Assembly: GCA_947650285.1 (NCBI GenBank)
Contig: CANTFL010000385.1
Location: 47,598-111,597 of the forward strand
From: Hyaloperonospora brassicae
Lineage: Eukaryota > Oomycota > Peronosporomycetes > Peronosporales > Peronosporaceae
Direction of reading: 5' to 3'
Length of the DNA stretch: 64,000 nt
A program made the position numbers and the translations under genes. Shown one piece after another: positions 9,703 through 21,500 of this stretch (within the stretch, counting starts at the first letter, position 1; each line of letters opens with the position of its first letter). The notes below the pieces were generated by a model, which worked only from the letters and a program-made list of their open reading frames with translations, made no database searches and was not told where the DNA came from.

Positions 9703-9984
9703 TCAGATTGTATAATTTCTCCATGGCCATTTTCCACAGTCATGTATCTCTTCACAAGATGCACACAAATGCAGGTACTTGTCCGATGGATGCGCTGTGC
9801 GACCACACTTCTGTGATGTCAATCGCTTCCAGCACCCCCTATAGTCATGCATTTTTGAACCGCAATGAGCGCACGCTTTATTCATCGTGATGCGATTCGC
9901 ACTACCTTCCTGACGCTCCTCACCCGGGTCCACTCTATAATCCCACATGTTCAATGCGATCTGAAGTCGCGGCCATAATCGCAT
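9703..9984 (-). CDS. Gag nucleocapsid fragment with CCHC zinc knuckle, gypsy family D
   Basis: A 93-residue ORF with a perfect CCHC knuckle, CAHCGSKMHDYRGC (C-x2-C-x4-H-x4-C), followed by a second degenerate one (KCGRTAHPSDKY) and a Cys/His tail (LCASCEEIHDCGKW). Such knuckles bind the element's RNA during packaging. The wording (CWKRLT..KCGR..HPSDK) is what I recall from Phytophthora retroelement Gag proteins. The protease fragment of the same element lies some 280 bases to the left, the correct order for a minus-strand element. The ORF is a fragment: upstream capsid sequence is not recognisable. Confidence 0.65.
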   Translation of the reverse strand: MRLWPRLQIALNMWDYRVDPGEERQEGSANRITMNKACAHCGSKMHDYRGCWKRLTSQKCGRTAHPSDKYLHLCASCEEIHDCGKWPWRNYTI

Positions 9985-10417
9985 TCCGTAGTTCTTCTTT
10001 TCCGTTCAATCCGCTTCGATCTGTATCGAATCCACTATGTTCAGTGTCCACACAAAGGACATTTCTGCGCAAACTGGCTTCGCCGGTGTTGGATGAAAAT
10101 CTGTTGTATGTCGCGATCGGAACTTGTTCAATCCTGTAGATATTTAAACCTGTCTATTTTTAACCGCTGTTTAGAGCGAAATCTCTCATTCATTTCATCT
10201 GCATCTCCCGACCTTAGCAAAGTCAATTGATGGCCAGATCGCGATTTCAAGCTTCCCAATGAAATGCTCCACAAGTGCACGACGTTTATCTCGCGATCCG
10301 TATTGAATCCGCATCTTCGCTCTTATTGCCGCGACATTCAGACGATACCGATTTTACTATCGGAATCTCTCCCCCCACCCAATACCCGATCCACGTCGTG
10401 GTAGAATTTATAGAACG

Positions 10418-10621
10418 CTAGGGTGTGTGAGACCATTCACGTAGAAATATGTGTGAATGGAGGAGGCATACACGGCGTTGTTCAACGCAAACCTCAATCA
10501 CAGAGAGCACAAAACTCCAACGTTTCGGCGTTGTAAAGCAAAAATAGCGCAAAATGTCGCCGATGGCGGGATTCATCAGCTCGGTAAGATCATCGATATG
10601 CGGATGCTCCGCTGTGGACAC
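10418..10621 (-). pseudogene. Integrase fragment, gypsy family C
   Basis: The ORF begins STAEHPHIDDLTELMN and continues RYFCFTTPKRWSFVL, matching the integrase core around its catalytic Glu (usual TDGQTERVNR) and the helix after it. Further right, at about 10740-10900, another frame gives degenerate versions of the first core motif, with the Asp replaced by His (INMHI). Integrase is therefore broken in this copy. It lies in the correct order to the left of the family C RNase H (11379-11914). Confidence 0.65.
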
Positions 10622-11378
10622 GTTTGATCATTTTCAAGGACCTTAATGACGAATTTCCAATACTTCCTAGTCAAGCAGGGACATTCATCAGAGATAATTA
10701 CCATATGCAAACTTTGTTGTCGAGCACTTGATTGATAAACAGCGTAACAATACCTTCACTATCGACAGAGTCTGGTACCTTCGCTATAGAGCCATCTTGC
10801 ATAAGCGGTCAACATAGACCACAATTCTCCTGTTGTCATACGCAAATTCCTATAACCGAACAATATATGCATGTTGATGGACTCCCAACACCCCTTGGGT
10901 ACAGGAAAACTAGCTATTGGCGGTTCCACGTGAGCTGAGAGATATACCAGTAGACACGTTATTCACGTACGCATACAAGTGCTGACCCATCTGTGAAGTT
11001 TAAGCTACTGATACCGTTTGCTTACTGACCCACAAGTCTTATCACGACCGAGATAATCACTCGACGCAGTTTCCTGTGCCTCATAGAGGTTCCGGTTCTT
11101 CAACTTCTCATCATGAGGGACAACGATAAGAGGAGTATCCTCAACATCCGTGCTATTTCACAACACGTTTTAATCGATGGACGTTTGATGTATTATCGCA
11201 CTTAATCTTGTCGAAAATTCTATGCCTGAGTCCTAGAACTCCTCACTCCCTATATCACGTAGCAGAGCTGCACAATGCTCATCTGTGGCATATGCCGAAC
11301 AAATGAGGTCAGTGACCGACTATGACAGAGTCGTAAGATGAGCAAGCTCATAGTCAGGATTGCGTGACAACGCATCAG

Positions 11379-11914
11379 TCAAACAATCTGCTTGCCCGTC
11401 TTATACTTCACCTCAAAGTTGTATACGACAAAGAAGGAAAGCCAACGAGCCAATCTCTGAGAGAGATGTGGCGACTGGGTCGCAGTGCGCAATGACGCAT
11501 GATCGGTGTAGATCACAAACGGCTTAGAGCCAATAAGATAAACTCTGAATTTGACTAAAGCATAATTCATTGCAAGTAGCTCTTTGTCATTAACTGGATA
11601 GTTATTTTCTGCATCCTTCAGATGCCGGGACTCAAACGCAATGACGCGTTCCCGTCCATCATTATCTATTGTAACAGAGCACTGCCTATGGTAAGGTCAG
11701 ATGCGTCACAGACGACACTGAAAGGCCGATCAGGATCGGGCAAAGCCAAGATTGGCGCATGAAGGAGACTCTCCTTTACTGATTGAGAAGCTTCATGTTC
11801 GGTTCTGCTCCAGCACAACCTCACAATTTTTTTCAAGATAATTGGATAATGGCCGAGACATATATGCTTAAATCGCACTTTAGTTTTTTTAAGCAATTGG
11901 CAAGGCCAAGACAC
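11379..11914 (-). pseudogene. RT connection and RNase H, gypsy family C
   Basis: Two overlapping frames. The right one (11666-11914) ends PDRPFSVVCDASDLTIGSAL, the start of RNase H with its first catalytic Asp. The left one (11379-11570) reads NYALVKFRVYLIGSKPFVIYTD, then HASLRTATQSPHLSQRLARW, the end of RNase H. A frameshift with stops at about 11580-11670 separates them. Related to but clearly distinct from the family A proteins at 793-2529. Minus strand, in order with the family C integrase, RT, protease and gag. Confidence 0.8.
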
Positions 11915-12430
11915 TTACGTATGTTTTTGGTCCTTCGATACCGGTCAATCAATTATGGCTTTTATCGTAGCGGTACCGCTCCGAATCCTCGCTTACCAAT
12001 GGAGTACGTTAAGAACGTAATTTATTCTACAGTAAAAATGCGCTTACGTGCGTTGGCCTACAACTTGTTCGTGCGCATGCACTCGAGCATCGCTCGTAAA
12101 TGGTCGATTTGATTGTCCACGTCCGACCGACCGCTCATAGCACGCCTATGGTTAACGATGTAATCAAATTACGTCTTTTCATAGCCTCGGTGAGGTCTGA
12201 ATAACTACGTCACTAGACGATTAAACGTAGCCGGGGCATTTGATGACCCCTGTGGCATAACGAGCTTCCAGAGCATACCGCTCGGAATGCGGACCGCTGT
12301 CAGCGGAATATTGCTCTCTCGCATGAGCAACTGGTAATAAACATCGACTAAGTCGAGCATACTGTACATAGTACTGCCCACCACATTCTTCTGAAGAACA
12401 TCCTTGCTAGGGATTAATAACTGAGTTAGA
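11915..12430 (-). pseudogene. Reverse transcriptase of gypsy family C, inactivated
   Basis: At about 12230-12420 the minus strand reads MLDLVDVYYQLLMRESNIPL, then PSGMLWKLVMPQG, then SNAPATFNR, the RT palm. The catalytic YFDD motif at about 12150-12165 has become stop-FDYI and the following HSRA is HRRA, so polymerase activity is lost. Sequence leading on to the RNase H ORF is frameshifted repeatedly. Confidence 0.7.
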
Positions 12431-13672
12431 ATGGTGAACGCATTGAGCTAATTGTAAGCATGGACAATGCGCATATGGGCTTTCGGACATAAAATGTCGG
12501 TATGGAATGAGGAGATTTGTTCTTACAAACCATACCAGCCGCGTGCTTTGCACTAAAGAAGTAGCTAATTACGTCACACTGTTCTTTTTGTAAGGGCCAC
12601 TACCGTGTTATGTAGTATCAGGTTCCAGGAACCAAGTCAATTTTATAACGTACATTTCTGTCGGGAGATAAGACGGACGGTGGGTTGTGACACACTACGT
12701 CTTAAGATTCCTTTATTAGATAATAGAACGAGTCCATAAGATAATTAAGTATCGACGATACACTACGCGCGTCAAGTGCCAATCTTAGTGTCCTTAAGGA
12801 CTGACTCGTCAAATGACGAAAATGAGTTCAACTTAACATCGGGTCGAATGGTCACTAATTCGTATTACTCTCCTGGCGTCATAGCGTGTCTAGATTCGCC
12901 ATCAGATATTTCGTCGAGCCCAAAAAGGATATACAAGCATGGAAGAGTCTTAGGCCAATGCTGTCATCAACATAGCGAGTCACCCCGTTGACAAGTGCAT
13001 GTAGTGTATTGTTACTATTAGCACTTCGTGACATCCTGAACATTTGGCGATTAGAAGCTGCCACCCTACGTCGAAACAGTCTCTTTGAGGAGACTTTACC
13101 TCTCTTAGGGGCCGAAAAAATGGGGTCCTTGTGGTTGCGTTTTACCGTAGCACGCTCTATACGAAAGCTTATGTCGTGAGCGATATCTAGTGGAGGTTTA
13201 CGTAATTCGATCAATTTACTTAGTGTTTCCACGTTCCACTTCACGTGCATTATGTGGCCTTTCTCTGATTGATTCGGCTTTTCGTCTACAATTTCATTAC
13301 TGACATTCATTGAGGTGCCATCGCGGCTGCCCTCACTCAGTAGAATTTCACGTGCCACCCCCACTCACATTAGAGGAAATACCTTCTTTGATAAATCGGC
13401 CCTACTAGTTGTGAAAATGAGTAGCTGTATTCTTTATGCATGCAGTTACTCATTATCACAACTAGTATCACTCAACGGAGCAGTAATCGCTACACGGACG
13501 GTGAAACAGGTCCCCCGAACATTTAAAAATCATTGATATTGTAGTTAATTGACTCGGATATACCAATGTCCAGCACGTTGACATCTTCAGTCAACGGCTC
13601 GCGCCGATATTGCTTCTGTTGCCTATCGAATGTGGGTTCATGACTATCCAAATCTTCGCTAGGGACGTTAAG
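12431..13672. other. Decayed family C sequence between RT and protease
   Basis: By position this should be the N-terminal half of family C RT and its link to protease, but no motif survives. A 161-codon minus ORF at 12879-13364 has no recognisable domain. A long hairpin sits at 13406-13466: ACTAGTTGTG pairs with CACAACTAGT, and an inner AATGAGTA/TACTCATT pair extends it. Confidence 0.4.
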
Positions 13673-13948
13673 CTATGCATCTAAGGTCTTAGACCTCCAA
13701 TCAATCCCTGGCGCATGGCGTTCAAGCCAGGCCATACCTAGGATGAGATCGTATCTCGAATCTAAATCGAGGACAAGACAGCGCTCAATGATGTCAAAGT
13801 CCAAAACCTTCACACCTAAGTTCAACGGAACTTTAGGCACCGTGACGCGACCACCAGTCGCTAAACGAACGGTGATCGAATCACCTTTATGCGCTTTGAG
13901 CCCCTTCAGCGTATCTCTGACTTCCCTCAATGTAATGACGTCGAGCAT
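13673..13948 (-). CDS. Aspartic protease fragment, gypsy family C
   Basis: A 91-residue ORF: VRLATGGRVTVPKVPLNLGV, then FDIIERCLVLDLDSRYDLIL, then GMAWLERHAPGIDW. This is the C-terminal two-thirds of the retropepsin domain of gypsy elements; the hydrophobic strand DLDSRYDLILGMAWL is typical. The active-site DxGA segment that should precede it (about 13950-13990) is not intact. Minus strand, between gag to the right and RT to the left. Confidence 0.75.
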   Translation of the reverse strand: MLDVITLREVRDTLKGLKAHKGDSITVRLATGGRVTVPKVPLNLGVKVLDFDIIERCLVLDLDSRYDLILGMAWLERHAPGIDWRSKTLDA

Positions 13949-14227
13949 ATCTGCATGATGCTCCTGAATCGATCAAAATCGACCACGGCTTCTCAAATCC
14001 TTTCACTGTCGCCTCGGCGACTAACTAGACAGTTTTGTATCTACGCTCTGTGCTGGCTGGAACATAGATAAGGGGGGCTAAGCCAGGTTTTACTCTACCT
14101 CGTATAGAAGTGACAGAACTAAGTTCTACCCCAGTAGGGCTCCCCGCACCTACTAGGTATCGACATGCCCCCGTGTCATACCAGGTTTCTGGTTGAGGCC
14201 GTGTTTTTGCCTCATAAGAGTCTGTCG

Positions 14228-15191
14228 TTACTTACGCAAAAGACAAGTGGGACGCAAGTGTTTAGTGCTTCCGCACATATATCGAAGTCTCACATCCTGT
14301 CGTTGCTCTGCAACATGAAGCTCCGCTTCGCCTTTATCTTCAGCATGGCTAAGATCTATCTGTTCTGGCTTACCGTAAGCCGAGGTGCTCGCAGAGGTTG
14401 CCCTCACAAAGCTTGGGTTGTACCCATTCCAATCAAGTTTGGCCGACTTGAAGTTGTGCTCAGCATTCTGAGCGACTCTCACAGATTTCTTAACAGTAGA
14501 GGGATGAACCCGAAAAACCTCGGTTCTGGCCACGCCAGTGCGTGGACCTTCCATGAAGACTGTCACGTAGACAGTCTCAGGGAGAGGGTCAGACTGCATA
14601 GCAGCCATTAGGTTTCTCAACTCTTGGACATAGTCCGTTGACTCATTCTTACCCTTACGGGTAGACAAGAAGCGTGATCGCACGCGGTATGCCTAGTTAG
14701 GCGGCGAGAAATCTAGCAAGAGGTACAACTTGAGCGATTCTCACGTGGGAAACGCCAAGTTGACCGACGTGCCACACGTTGAAGCCCAATCTCTAGCTCT
14801 TCCATAGAGCTTGGAGATAGCCAGCGAGACTTGCTGATACTCCGGTGAGATGAGCCCAGGGTCCATGGCCATCTCAATCTCACGGATCCAGAGGGTAATA
14901 TTATCCTATTCCGTCCCGGAGTGATGTTTAACGTCCACCTGAATCGGGACGCGGTTTAGCCTCTTCTGGTGAGATAGCCACGTAGCGTGTCGGCATAGTT
15001 GACGCTACTTGGTTTTGAACCTGTTCCAACATGGCCGTTTGATACTGCATGAAGGTCTCGACTCGTGCATTGAGCACATCGAGACCTTGTGCAGCGAGAA
15101 ACACCACATACTCAGGGCCTACGGCCGCGTCCAGCTTATCAAGTCCGACCTTTTGAGCCTCAAAGAGGGTTGTGGCTTGCTCCATCCTCAC
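14228..15191 (-). pseudogene. Gag of gypsy family C, three stops
   Basis: A continuous Gag reading from 15191 leftwards. The N-terminus has an LDKLDAAVGPEYVVFLAAQG helical segment. The capsid core follows: LWIREIEMAMDPGLISPEYQ, LAISKLYGRARDWASTCGT, then RSRFLSTRKGK...YVQELRNLMAAMQ, the Retrotrans_gag-type fold that forms the particle shell. It ends in a zinc knuckle MCGSTKHLRPTC whose first Cys is replaced (RYMC). Three stops occur between about 14690 and 14905. Order and strand match family C protease and pol. A candidate LTR lies about 270 bases upstream. Confidence 0.8.
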
Positions 15192-15305
15192 AGAGGATCA
15201 GTCGTTATCGACTCAGGCGTAGATTGACTACTAGTGCTACCGAAGTAGCGGGTCTACTTAGATCCTTAAGTCAGAGGAAGACTTATCGCTCTTACGCGCA
15301 ACTTT

Positions 15306-15395
15306 GGTTCAAAGAACCCGACTCAGAGAGTCAACAGCTCAGAGAGATAAGGGTGGTTCAAAGAACCCGACTCAGAAAGTCAACAGCTCAGAGAG
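15306..15395. repeat. 49-bp tandem duplication in the family C leader
   Basis: A 41-base unit beginning GGTTCAAAGAACCCGACTCA starts at 15306 and again at 15355, with one mismatch (AGAGAG against AGAAAG). Period 49 bases. It sits between the gag start and the candidate LTR, so it duplicates part of the untranslated leader. Confidence 0.9.
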
Positions 15396-15460
15396 CTTAC
15401 GGTCCCTGTTCCAGGGGGACCAAACGATTCAAATGAATCAAACGCACTGAATGCACAGGG

Positions 15461-15826
15461 TGTAGCTGCCTTAACAAGGTGTTGCTACTTCCTTATGATC
15501 GCAAGACGCCTCAAAGAGACACGTGTTATTTAATGATCAAAATCGGAACCGAATTATATTTTTCCTTTCAACCTAAAAAAACACCGTAGAATAAACTAAA
15601 TAACCTACTTATTTATGTCCTAAACAAATCTACCAAAAGATCTCGTAATCAATAATTGACAGACATCAGTCTTCAACAATTGATACTTGTGTTCTAATAT
15701 TACTTTAAAAAGGATCACATCCCTTGTGTGTACCACACCTATCGTTGACCACCAGTCGACGTGTAGCTCCGTTACAAAACATAGCATGTACAATTCGACC
15801 AGCAAGATCGGCTCGCTCGTGTTACA
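15461..15826 (-). repeat. Candidate 5' LTR of gypsy family C
   Basis: Inferred from ends only: on the minus strand it would begin TGTAACACGAGCG (15826) and end GGCAGCTACA (15461), giving TGTA...TACA termini and 366 bp, immediately upstream of the gag leader. The base composition also changes here, with an A/T-rich middle. No second copy was found in the window, so the call rests on position and termini. Confidence 0.35.
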
Positions 15827-16206
15827 TTCCTGCGATGATTAAGCGTCTGTCAGAACGATGGTGCTACAAAAGTAAGTTTGATCACCCCAGCAGCAGAAAT
15901 GTGGATGTCACTCGTATCGGATATGACTCAGTGCGACTTCTCGTATGCTGTTGTGTTGCGTCGACAACTGTATCAGCATTCACATAGCCATGTCGAATTG
16001 AGGGCGGATTAAACCAGGAATGCTGCACTTTCGCGTCATCAACTACAAAGCATGGGCGCCGAGCACACGATCATGAATATTGAGATGGAACGTCTACTTT
16101 GAATGGGTTTTGCTATAACCCATCGGTAGTTTGTTAAACAATTGAACTATCGACTAGGCAAGGCCATCCACCAACACTGCAATAAGTAATCAATGCGCTG
16201 CAATCA
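15827..16206. other. No recognised gene
   Basis: Mixed sequence between the candidate family C LTR and the first family B copy. No domain, tRNA or repeat recognised. Confidence 0.4.
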
Positions 16207-18070
16207 TGTGGTGGCGTGGTAATTGCTCTTCCTAGGAGTCGATCTTAACTCTCCACTGGCGCCCGGACAATAGACTAACGGAATTGTGGAGAAGCGCAAA
16301 TGAAGAATGATGAAGGTGTGGAACTTGCAAACCGCATTCAGTGGGAGATTATTTTGGTTGGTGGAGCGCACTCGGAGGTGGACTTATCCGCTCGAGTGAT
16401 GGGATTAATCGACTAAATAACAGAAAACGACTGTTGAAGTTATGCGGATTGGTCTACCTAACAGTAATAAGGAATATAGTTAAAGATCGATAATTTACCG
16501 ATCACGACCCGCTATCAAGGGCTTGGATTACCAAGCTACATCGACCGGATCTTCAAGAAGTAAGAAACGTCTGGTATACAGGACTGATGACGACAATGGA
16601 CAACGGGTGAATATGGAAGCAGGCTGAAGGACTGGATCGTCAAGTCATCAAGTATGCGAAGTTTCAGAAGTGACGGCGATCCGACCGTGGATGTCCGATC
16701 GAAGACGCAACCAATTGACCACAATCTATCCTGTATATGTACCGCTGGGTAGTGTGGACACATGATTGGTGTGGACACATAATCGGTGTGGGTCACAAAC
16801 CGCAATCCACTACACCGCGAGTTGCTACTTTGCAATCCACAACACCGCGATCCAATACACCGCGATCCGCTACGGAGCATCTGCTGTGGACCAAACGATG
16901 CAAGAGATTAATTGCACATACAGGCGATACGCAACAGAGATCTGGAGAACAGATAGCCATAGTAATAGGTTTCGGGTGCTTGGCTGACATAAAAAAGAAT
17001 TGAACTTGACATGAAAGACACGCGTCGACATTTCCCGGGCATGAACATTGGCCTCCCATTGAGCAGAGAGCGACCAACGTACCTGCGAACTTCGGTTTCG
17101 GATTGTGTGGCCAGGCGGAACTATAATTATCAACCCCCCCCTCCCCCAAAGTGCGATTGGACGCAGTGAACCTTACGGTTCAGATTCAGGATCGCGAGAC
17201 AGATCAGGTGGTCAGAATACTCGCGGATCAACTATCACATTTATATACAGGCGAGTCTGGGAGAGCGACCAAGTATACACGCGATCGAGTGAAAAAAATT
17301 CACTCGATCCACCCCACATTTGGCCGGGTGAAAATCATCCACCCGATCAACACCTATACCTAAATTGGTCAAGTTCAGCTTCAACATAAGTACACCAAGA
17401 AGAGCGAAATTCGCGTCACCGACGGGTACACAAGGTGATCAATAAAGCACAGAGAACGAAATCGTCTAACCTCCTTCGTTAGTTGGTCGTCCGGGCACCA
17501 GTGGAGAGTCAGGGTCACAAAAAAATGGTGATCACCACTCCACCACAGAGTGGATGCTCCAATTTTGTGCTGTATACTTCTCCCATCTTGTATACTTAAC
17601 GGTGGGGCGGATCGCACTCTTCCAGATGAATTTGAGTCGATGCCAATCTTTACAATGGTTAAGATTGGTGCTGTAGCGTGTAAAGCTTAAAATAATAGCG
17701 GGTGTACTTGTAAGATGATCACAATGATCCACCTTGATCGCGATGGGACCGCCTTGTCCAATGTAGATGCTTGATTTGCGAGCTTTCTGACTATTAGAGC
17801 TGTCTCGCGATCTTACACCTCTTTCCTTTACGTGTTCGCTGCGTCCGATCGCAGTTGAATGATTTTTTGAGAGTCCTTGATCCCTGGCCAAACAATGCAG
17901 GGATATCACTTGAGTAAAGTATGCGATTTTCTTTGACGTCGGGCGGCCAATGATCCAACGCGGAAGATAAGTCGACGCGTGTACTTAAAGCAAATTGAAA
18001 TCTGTTTAATGTTAACCAATCAAACCCAAAACTACCCCGTTGCTAGGCCTATCAGTATCACTACGTTTGA
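16207..18070. mobile_element. Two family B LTR-like copies, one nested inverted in the other
   Basis: Family B copies share one end TGTGGTGGAGTGGTGATCAC, a conserved CTCTCCACTGGCGCCCGG about 40 bases inside it, the CTCGCGATCTT block and a GATCGC tandem array. Here 16207-16283 and 17548-18070 are the two parts of one copy in plus display (start motif at 16207, array end to the right). Bases from about 16284 to 17547 are a second copy in the opposite orientation, ending CTCCACCACA at 17547 and carrying a coding tail at about 16340-16420 (LVGGAHSEV). The outer copy reads through if the inner one is removed (CTAACGGA joins GTGGATGCTCC). The result is a large inverted repeat. Confidence 0.7.
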
Positions 18071-18164
18071 AGCCTCGCGTCTTTCTCTCTAGGATATCTC
18101 TCTCTTGTACGCCAAGTGGTTTACGCCAGGTGTATTCTCTCTGAAAACTTGGCGTAACCCAAAC

Positions 18165-18285
18165 CAGAGATCGAGAGATCCGATCGAGATCGAGAGCTTC
18201 GATCGAGATAAGGAGATCAGATCAGATCGAGCCCTCAGATCGAATCGAGATCGAGAGATCGGATCGGGATTGCGATCGAGGGATA
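18165..18285. repeat. GATCGAGA-type simple tandem repeat
   Basis: About 120 bases built from variants of GATCGAGA and GATCAGATCGA. It follows an inverted pair TACGCCAAGT ... ACTTGGCGTA (about 18107-18155). Probably expanded from the array part of the adjacent family B copy. Confidence 0.75.
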
Positions 18286-18493
18286 TCAGATTAAGGCCGT
18301 GCGAGCCACTCATTTCGGACAGTAATACTCCAATCAGGACTATTTTCGGAGTTAATCGACGCCTGCGATCTGTTAGATCCTTCGTCGCAACTTTTTGATA
18401 AGATCTTGTAATTATATTAACACAATTTTAATTATGCGCGCTGTACGTAGCAAATTATGGGGCAGGAACACATTTTGGACTAATAATACGTAT

Positions 18494-18505
18494 TGGTGTC
18501 AGAGC
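18494..18505 (+). other. Copia-like primer binding motif
   Basis: TGGTGTCAGAGC followed by CTCAG differs by one base from TGGTATCAGAGC, the primer-binding site complementary to initiator Met-tRNA used by many Ty1/copia elements. The sequence to its right is A/G-rich on the plus strand, as copia internal regions often are, but no copia protein motif survives and I could not define LTRs. Confidence 0.3.
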
Positions 18506-21500
18506 CTCAGTCATATGAAATCCGAATTTCTTGAAAAAGATTGGAATATATTAAGTTAGAAAATGCACTTAATGATTAAAAATATAAGTTTGACATGATT
18601 AGTCTACGCAAAGATTACGACATTATTTAAGTCATGTGAAAGAAGTATCTTAGTTCTTCTGAAGGTCGAAGATAGAAGAAAGAAAAACTGCGCAATCTTG
18701 GCCTTCCGGGGACCGACAAAAAATTGCTGGGTGTAAAACCGGGATATCTGACTGTGAATGATATAATATCCAAGCCTTGCCGATTATAATACATGTTGAA
18801 TTATGCTCGAAAGTAAGTCAAAGTGCGAAGGGTTAATTTGTAGGTAATGAATTTTTCATCCCTCCTACGTCAGAGAATAGCGATTACGCAACGCCGACGC
18901 CCCATCAAGTATTGTTTGGCGATTCGCAAGGACTCTTTACCCACCCCCAACTGATAGAGGAAGGAGTGAACAATAAGGGATATAGATATATTATTGATGG
19001 GCGTATGCAGAGGTCAGAAGGAAATTATGCCATGCATTAGCAAAGAAATATAACAATAGTGTAATGTTTATGATAGCAATATCGAATATCGAGAATCCCA
19101 CATAAGCACTAACGCGATCAAGAAAAAAATCATCGCTCGATCCAACCTCGGTTCTTTTTTCGCTGATAAGATTATAATCGACTGAATTTTACTAAGGACA
19201 GTAGTGCACAACTTTGCTGATGGGAAGATGGTGAGGGATGTCTTACATACGGAAAAGAATACTCCATAGTAGCTGGCCGTCTTTCTCCAGCGGAGTATAG
19301 TATCACAAAGGCGTATTTTTGAAGACACATAAGTAGAATTCTGCGCGTTTCCGAATCTTTAATGACTCGGTAGCTGGACGCGAGATCCTTGGAGACGATG
19401 TGAATAAAAAAAGCTAGTAGGATTATTGAGCGCAAGATGGGTCTAAGTAGACGGCAGGCAAATGAACTATATTTTGAATCACTAGGTACCAGAAGGGTAT
19501 GTACTGACAAGCAAAATTTTAGCAAAATATCTGAGTCCATATGTACTAAAATGAATATAAAAACCTTATAAAACGACTTAAAATATCGCGGATAGCGTAA
19601 TTAACCATACTTGCTGCAGGACTAATTCTAGCATAACAGCAAGTAATTTTTGTTACCTTCCATAACGTCCTACATGCATATAACAGGTTTAAAATACTTT
19701 CTAGTAACTTTTAATGATTTAGAAGACAATAATAATGTGTACCTTTCATATTCGCTGTATGAGGCATAGATAGATTACTCGCAACCAGATCGACGTAAAT
19801 GATATTATCACTGAAAGGATTATAACGAGTTGCTACCAAGTATCAGTTTATAAGACGATAAAACTATATATAATTAGATCTTAAAGGCGCCATAATCAGC
19901 GCCCAAAACAACATCAAACACCTCGTTGCACGATTTGTCATATATAGAATCTGCTTTTGGCTGCTATATTTATCACCAAATTATTTGACACTCAGATAAT
20001 ATCAAGATTCATTTACAAACAGGTGATTCACTTAGAACTGTAGATGCGTAGAAAAAATTGTTACATGTCAAGGTTTGTTCAGAATAGGTGGATCAAGTGA
20101 TAAAAAGAATCGAATACATCCCTTCTAGGACAATAAATTAACAAATCGTCTCCGTTTGCGTCCGCAAATAACATTAAAAGTATTTTTATCTGTCCGTATT
20201 CAAAATAGCTACGCAAGTTATAAAAAACTAAGGTGATATTAAAAAAATCCATTTGTCGACAAATAGAATTGCAGCCGGTCAGTAAAAGGCGATGTGTTCG
20301 CCAAACTTCTGGACAAACGGCGGATTTCGTAATAATGCGTTAGCGGAACGGCGTTTATAGTGTACATGTAATCAGTTGGATTGAGTCATCGTAAAGCTTT
20401 TACGTGCAAATAATATGATTTGGAATAAAAACATAAGACTGCCGCTGTTACAGAAACAATCAAGACTACGCTAGGGGCGGGGTAGAGACTCATCATTTTT
20501 TGAATATAGGAGATAGGAAACCTGAATAAAAGAATAAGACTGGATCAAGATCAAGATCGCGCCAGAATCTTAATCAGCAACTTTAAATCGGAGTTTTATC
20601 TAATCGAGCAATTATTCGGAATTGTTTTGTGTGTTAAGCGATCTGTTTCTAAATACGGCGCTGAGCTCGCATGCCTAGCTCTTATAATATGATCTACACA
20701 ATAATATAGATTCGATAAAGAGGAAACTGCATGTCAGTTGGCATCATGTGAGAAAGCAATCGAAATTCACTACACTGCAATATTTATCGACCAGGTCTGA
20801 CAGCGATACAAGTGGAGATTCTGCTATGAGACGGAACGATTGGATTTCGCGTAAAGCTGTCAAACATGTAATAATGACGTTAGAAGACTCACAATATTCA
20901 AGGTATACTATTTCTTAGCATATTGAAGTTGGTGATATAGAGGAAATGTAACGAGCGTACCGACGCATGAAGGTCCAGCTGGACCAACTTTCGGTGTACT
21001 TGAGCAAAGATTAACAATGATCCGTTTCGTAATTGGTCTTAATGCCTTAAAAAACGCTGGTGTAGAAGAACGATTCATATGGTAAGCGGTAGCAGTAAAT
21101 CCAAATTTGGTCAAAATCGATTGGACGTCGAAGAAAATCGACGCTATGGTTGTTGCAACGACGTCTTATTGCGTTAAAAATATTAAGGAGATGCGCACCA
21201 AAAAGGATGGAAACAAGATAAGGAGTTAATATTGTAAGCTATGACGGGCCTGCACCCCTGCCGATTAATTTATCATGATAATGACGATATAATACGCGGT
21301 AGACGTGGCAAATATGCTGTCGCAGCCGACATTTATCCAACAAAAAATTCAGTACTTGCGCTATACGTGAAGAAGCGCATATAAGCGTATTTCATAAAAG
21401 AGCATTGCACCATTTCTTGCAAAAAAGTAACAATCTAATCGTTCAGATTTTCTGATACCAACGACGAAAGGGGTGCTGAGCCAGAGAACTTGCCTTAGCG

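Noticed and set aside
16250..16275. TGGCGCCCGG as a primer-binding site for Lys-tRNA in family B
   Set aside because: It lies about 50 bases inside the repeat end in every copy rather than just after an LTR, and no gag follows it; kept only as a conserved family motif.
21444..21462. TGGTATCAGA on the minus strand as a second copia primer-binding site
   Set aside because: Only ten bases match, and no LTR end or gag lies nearby.
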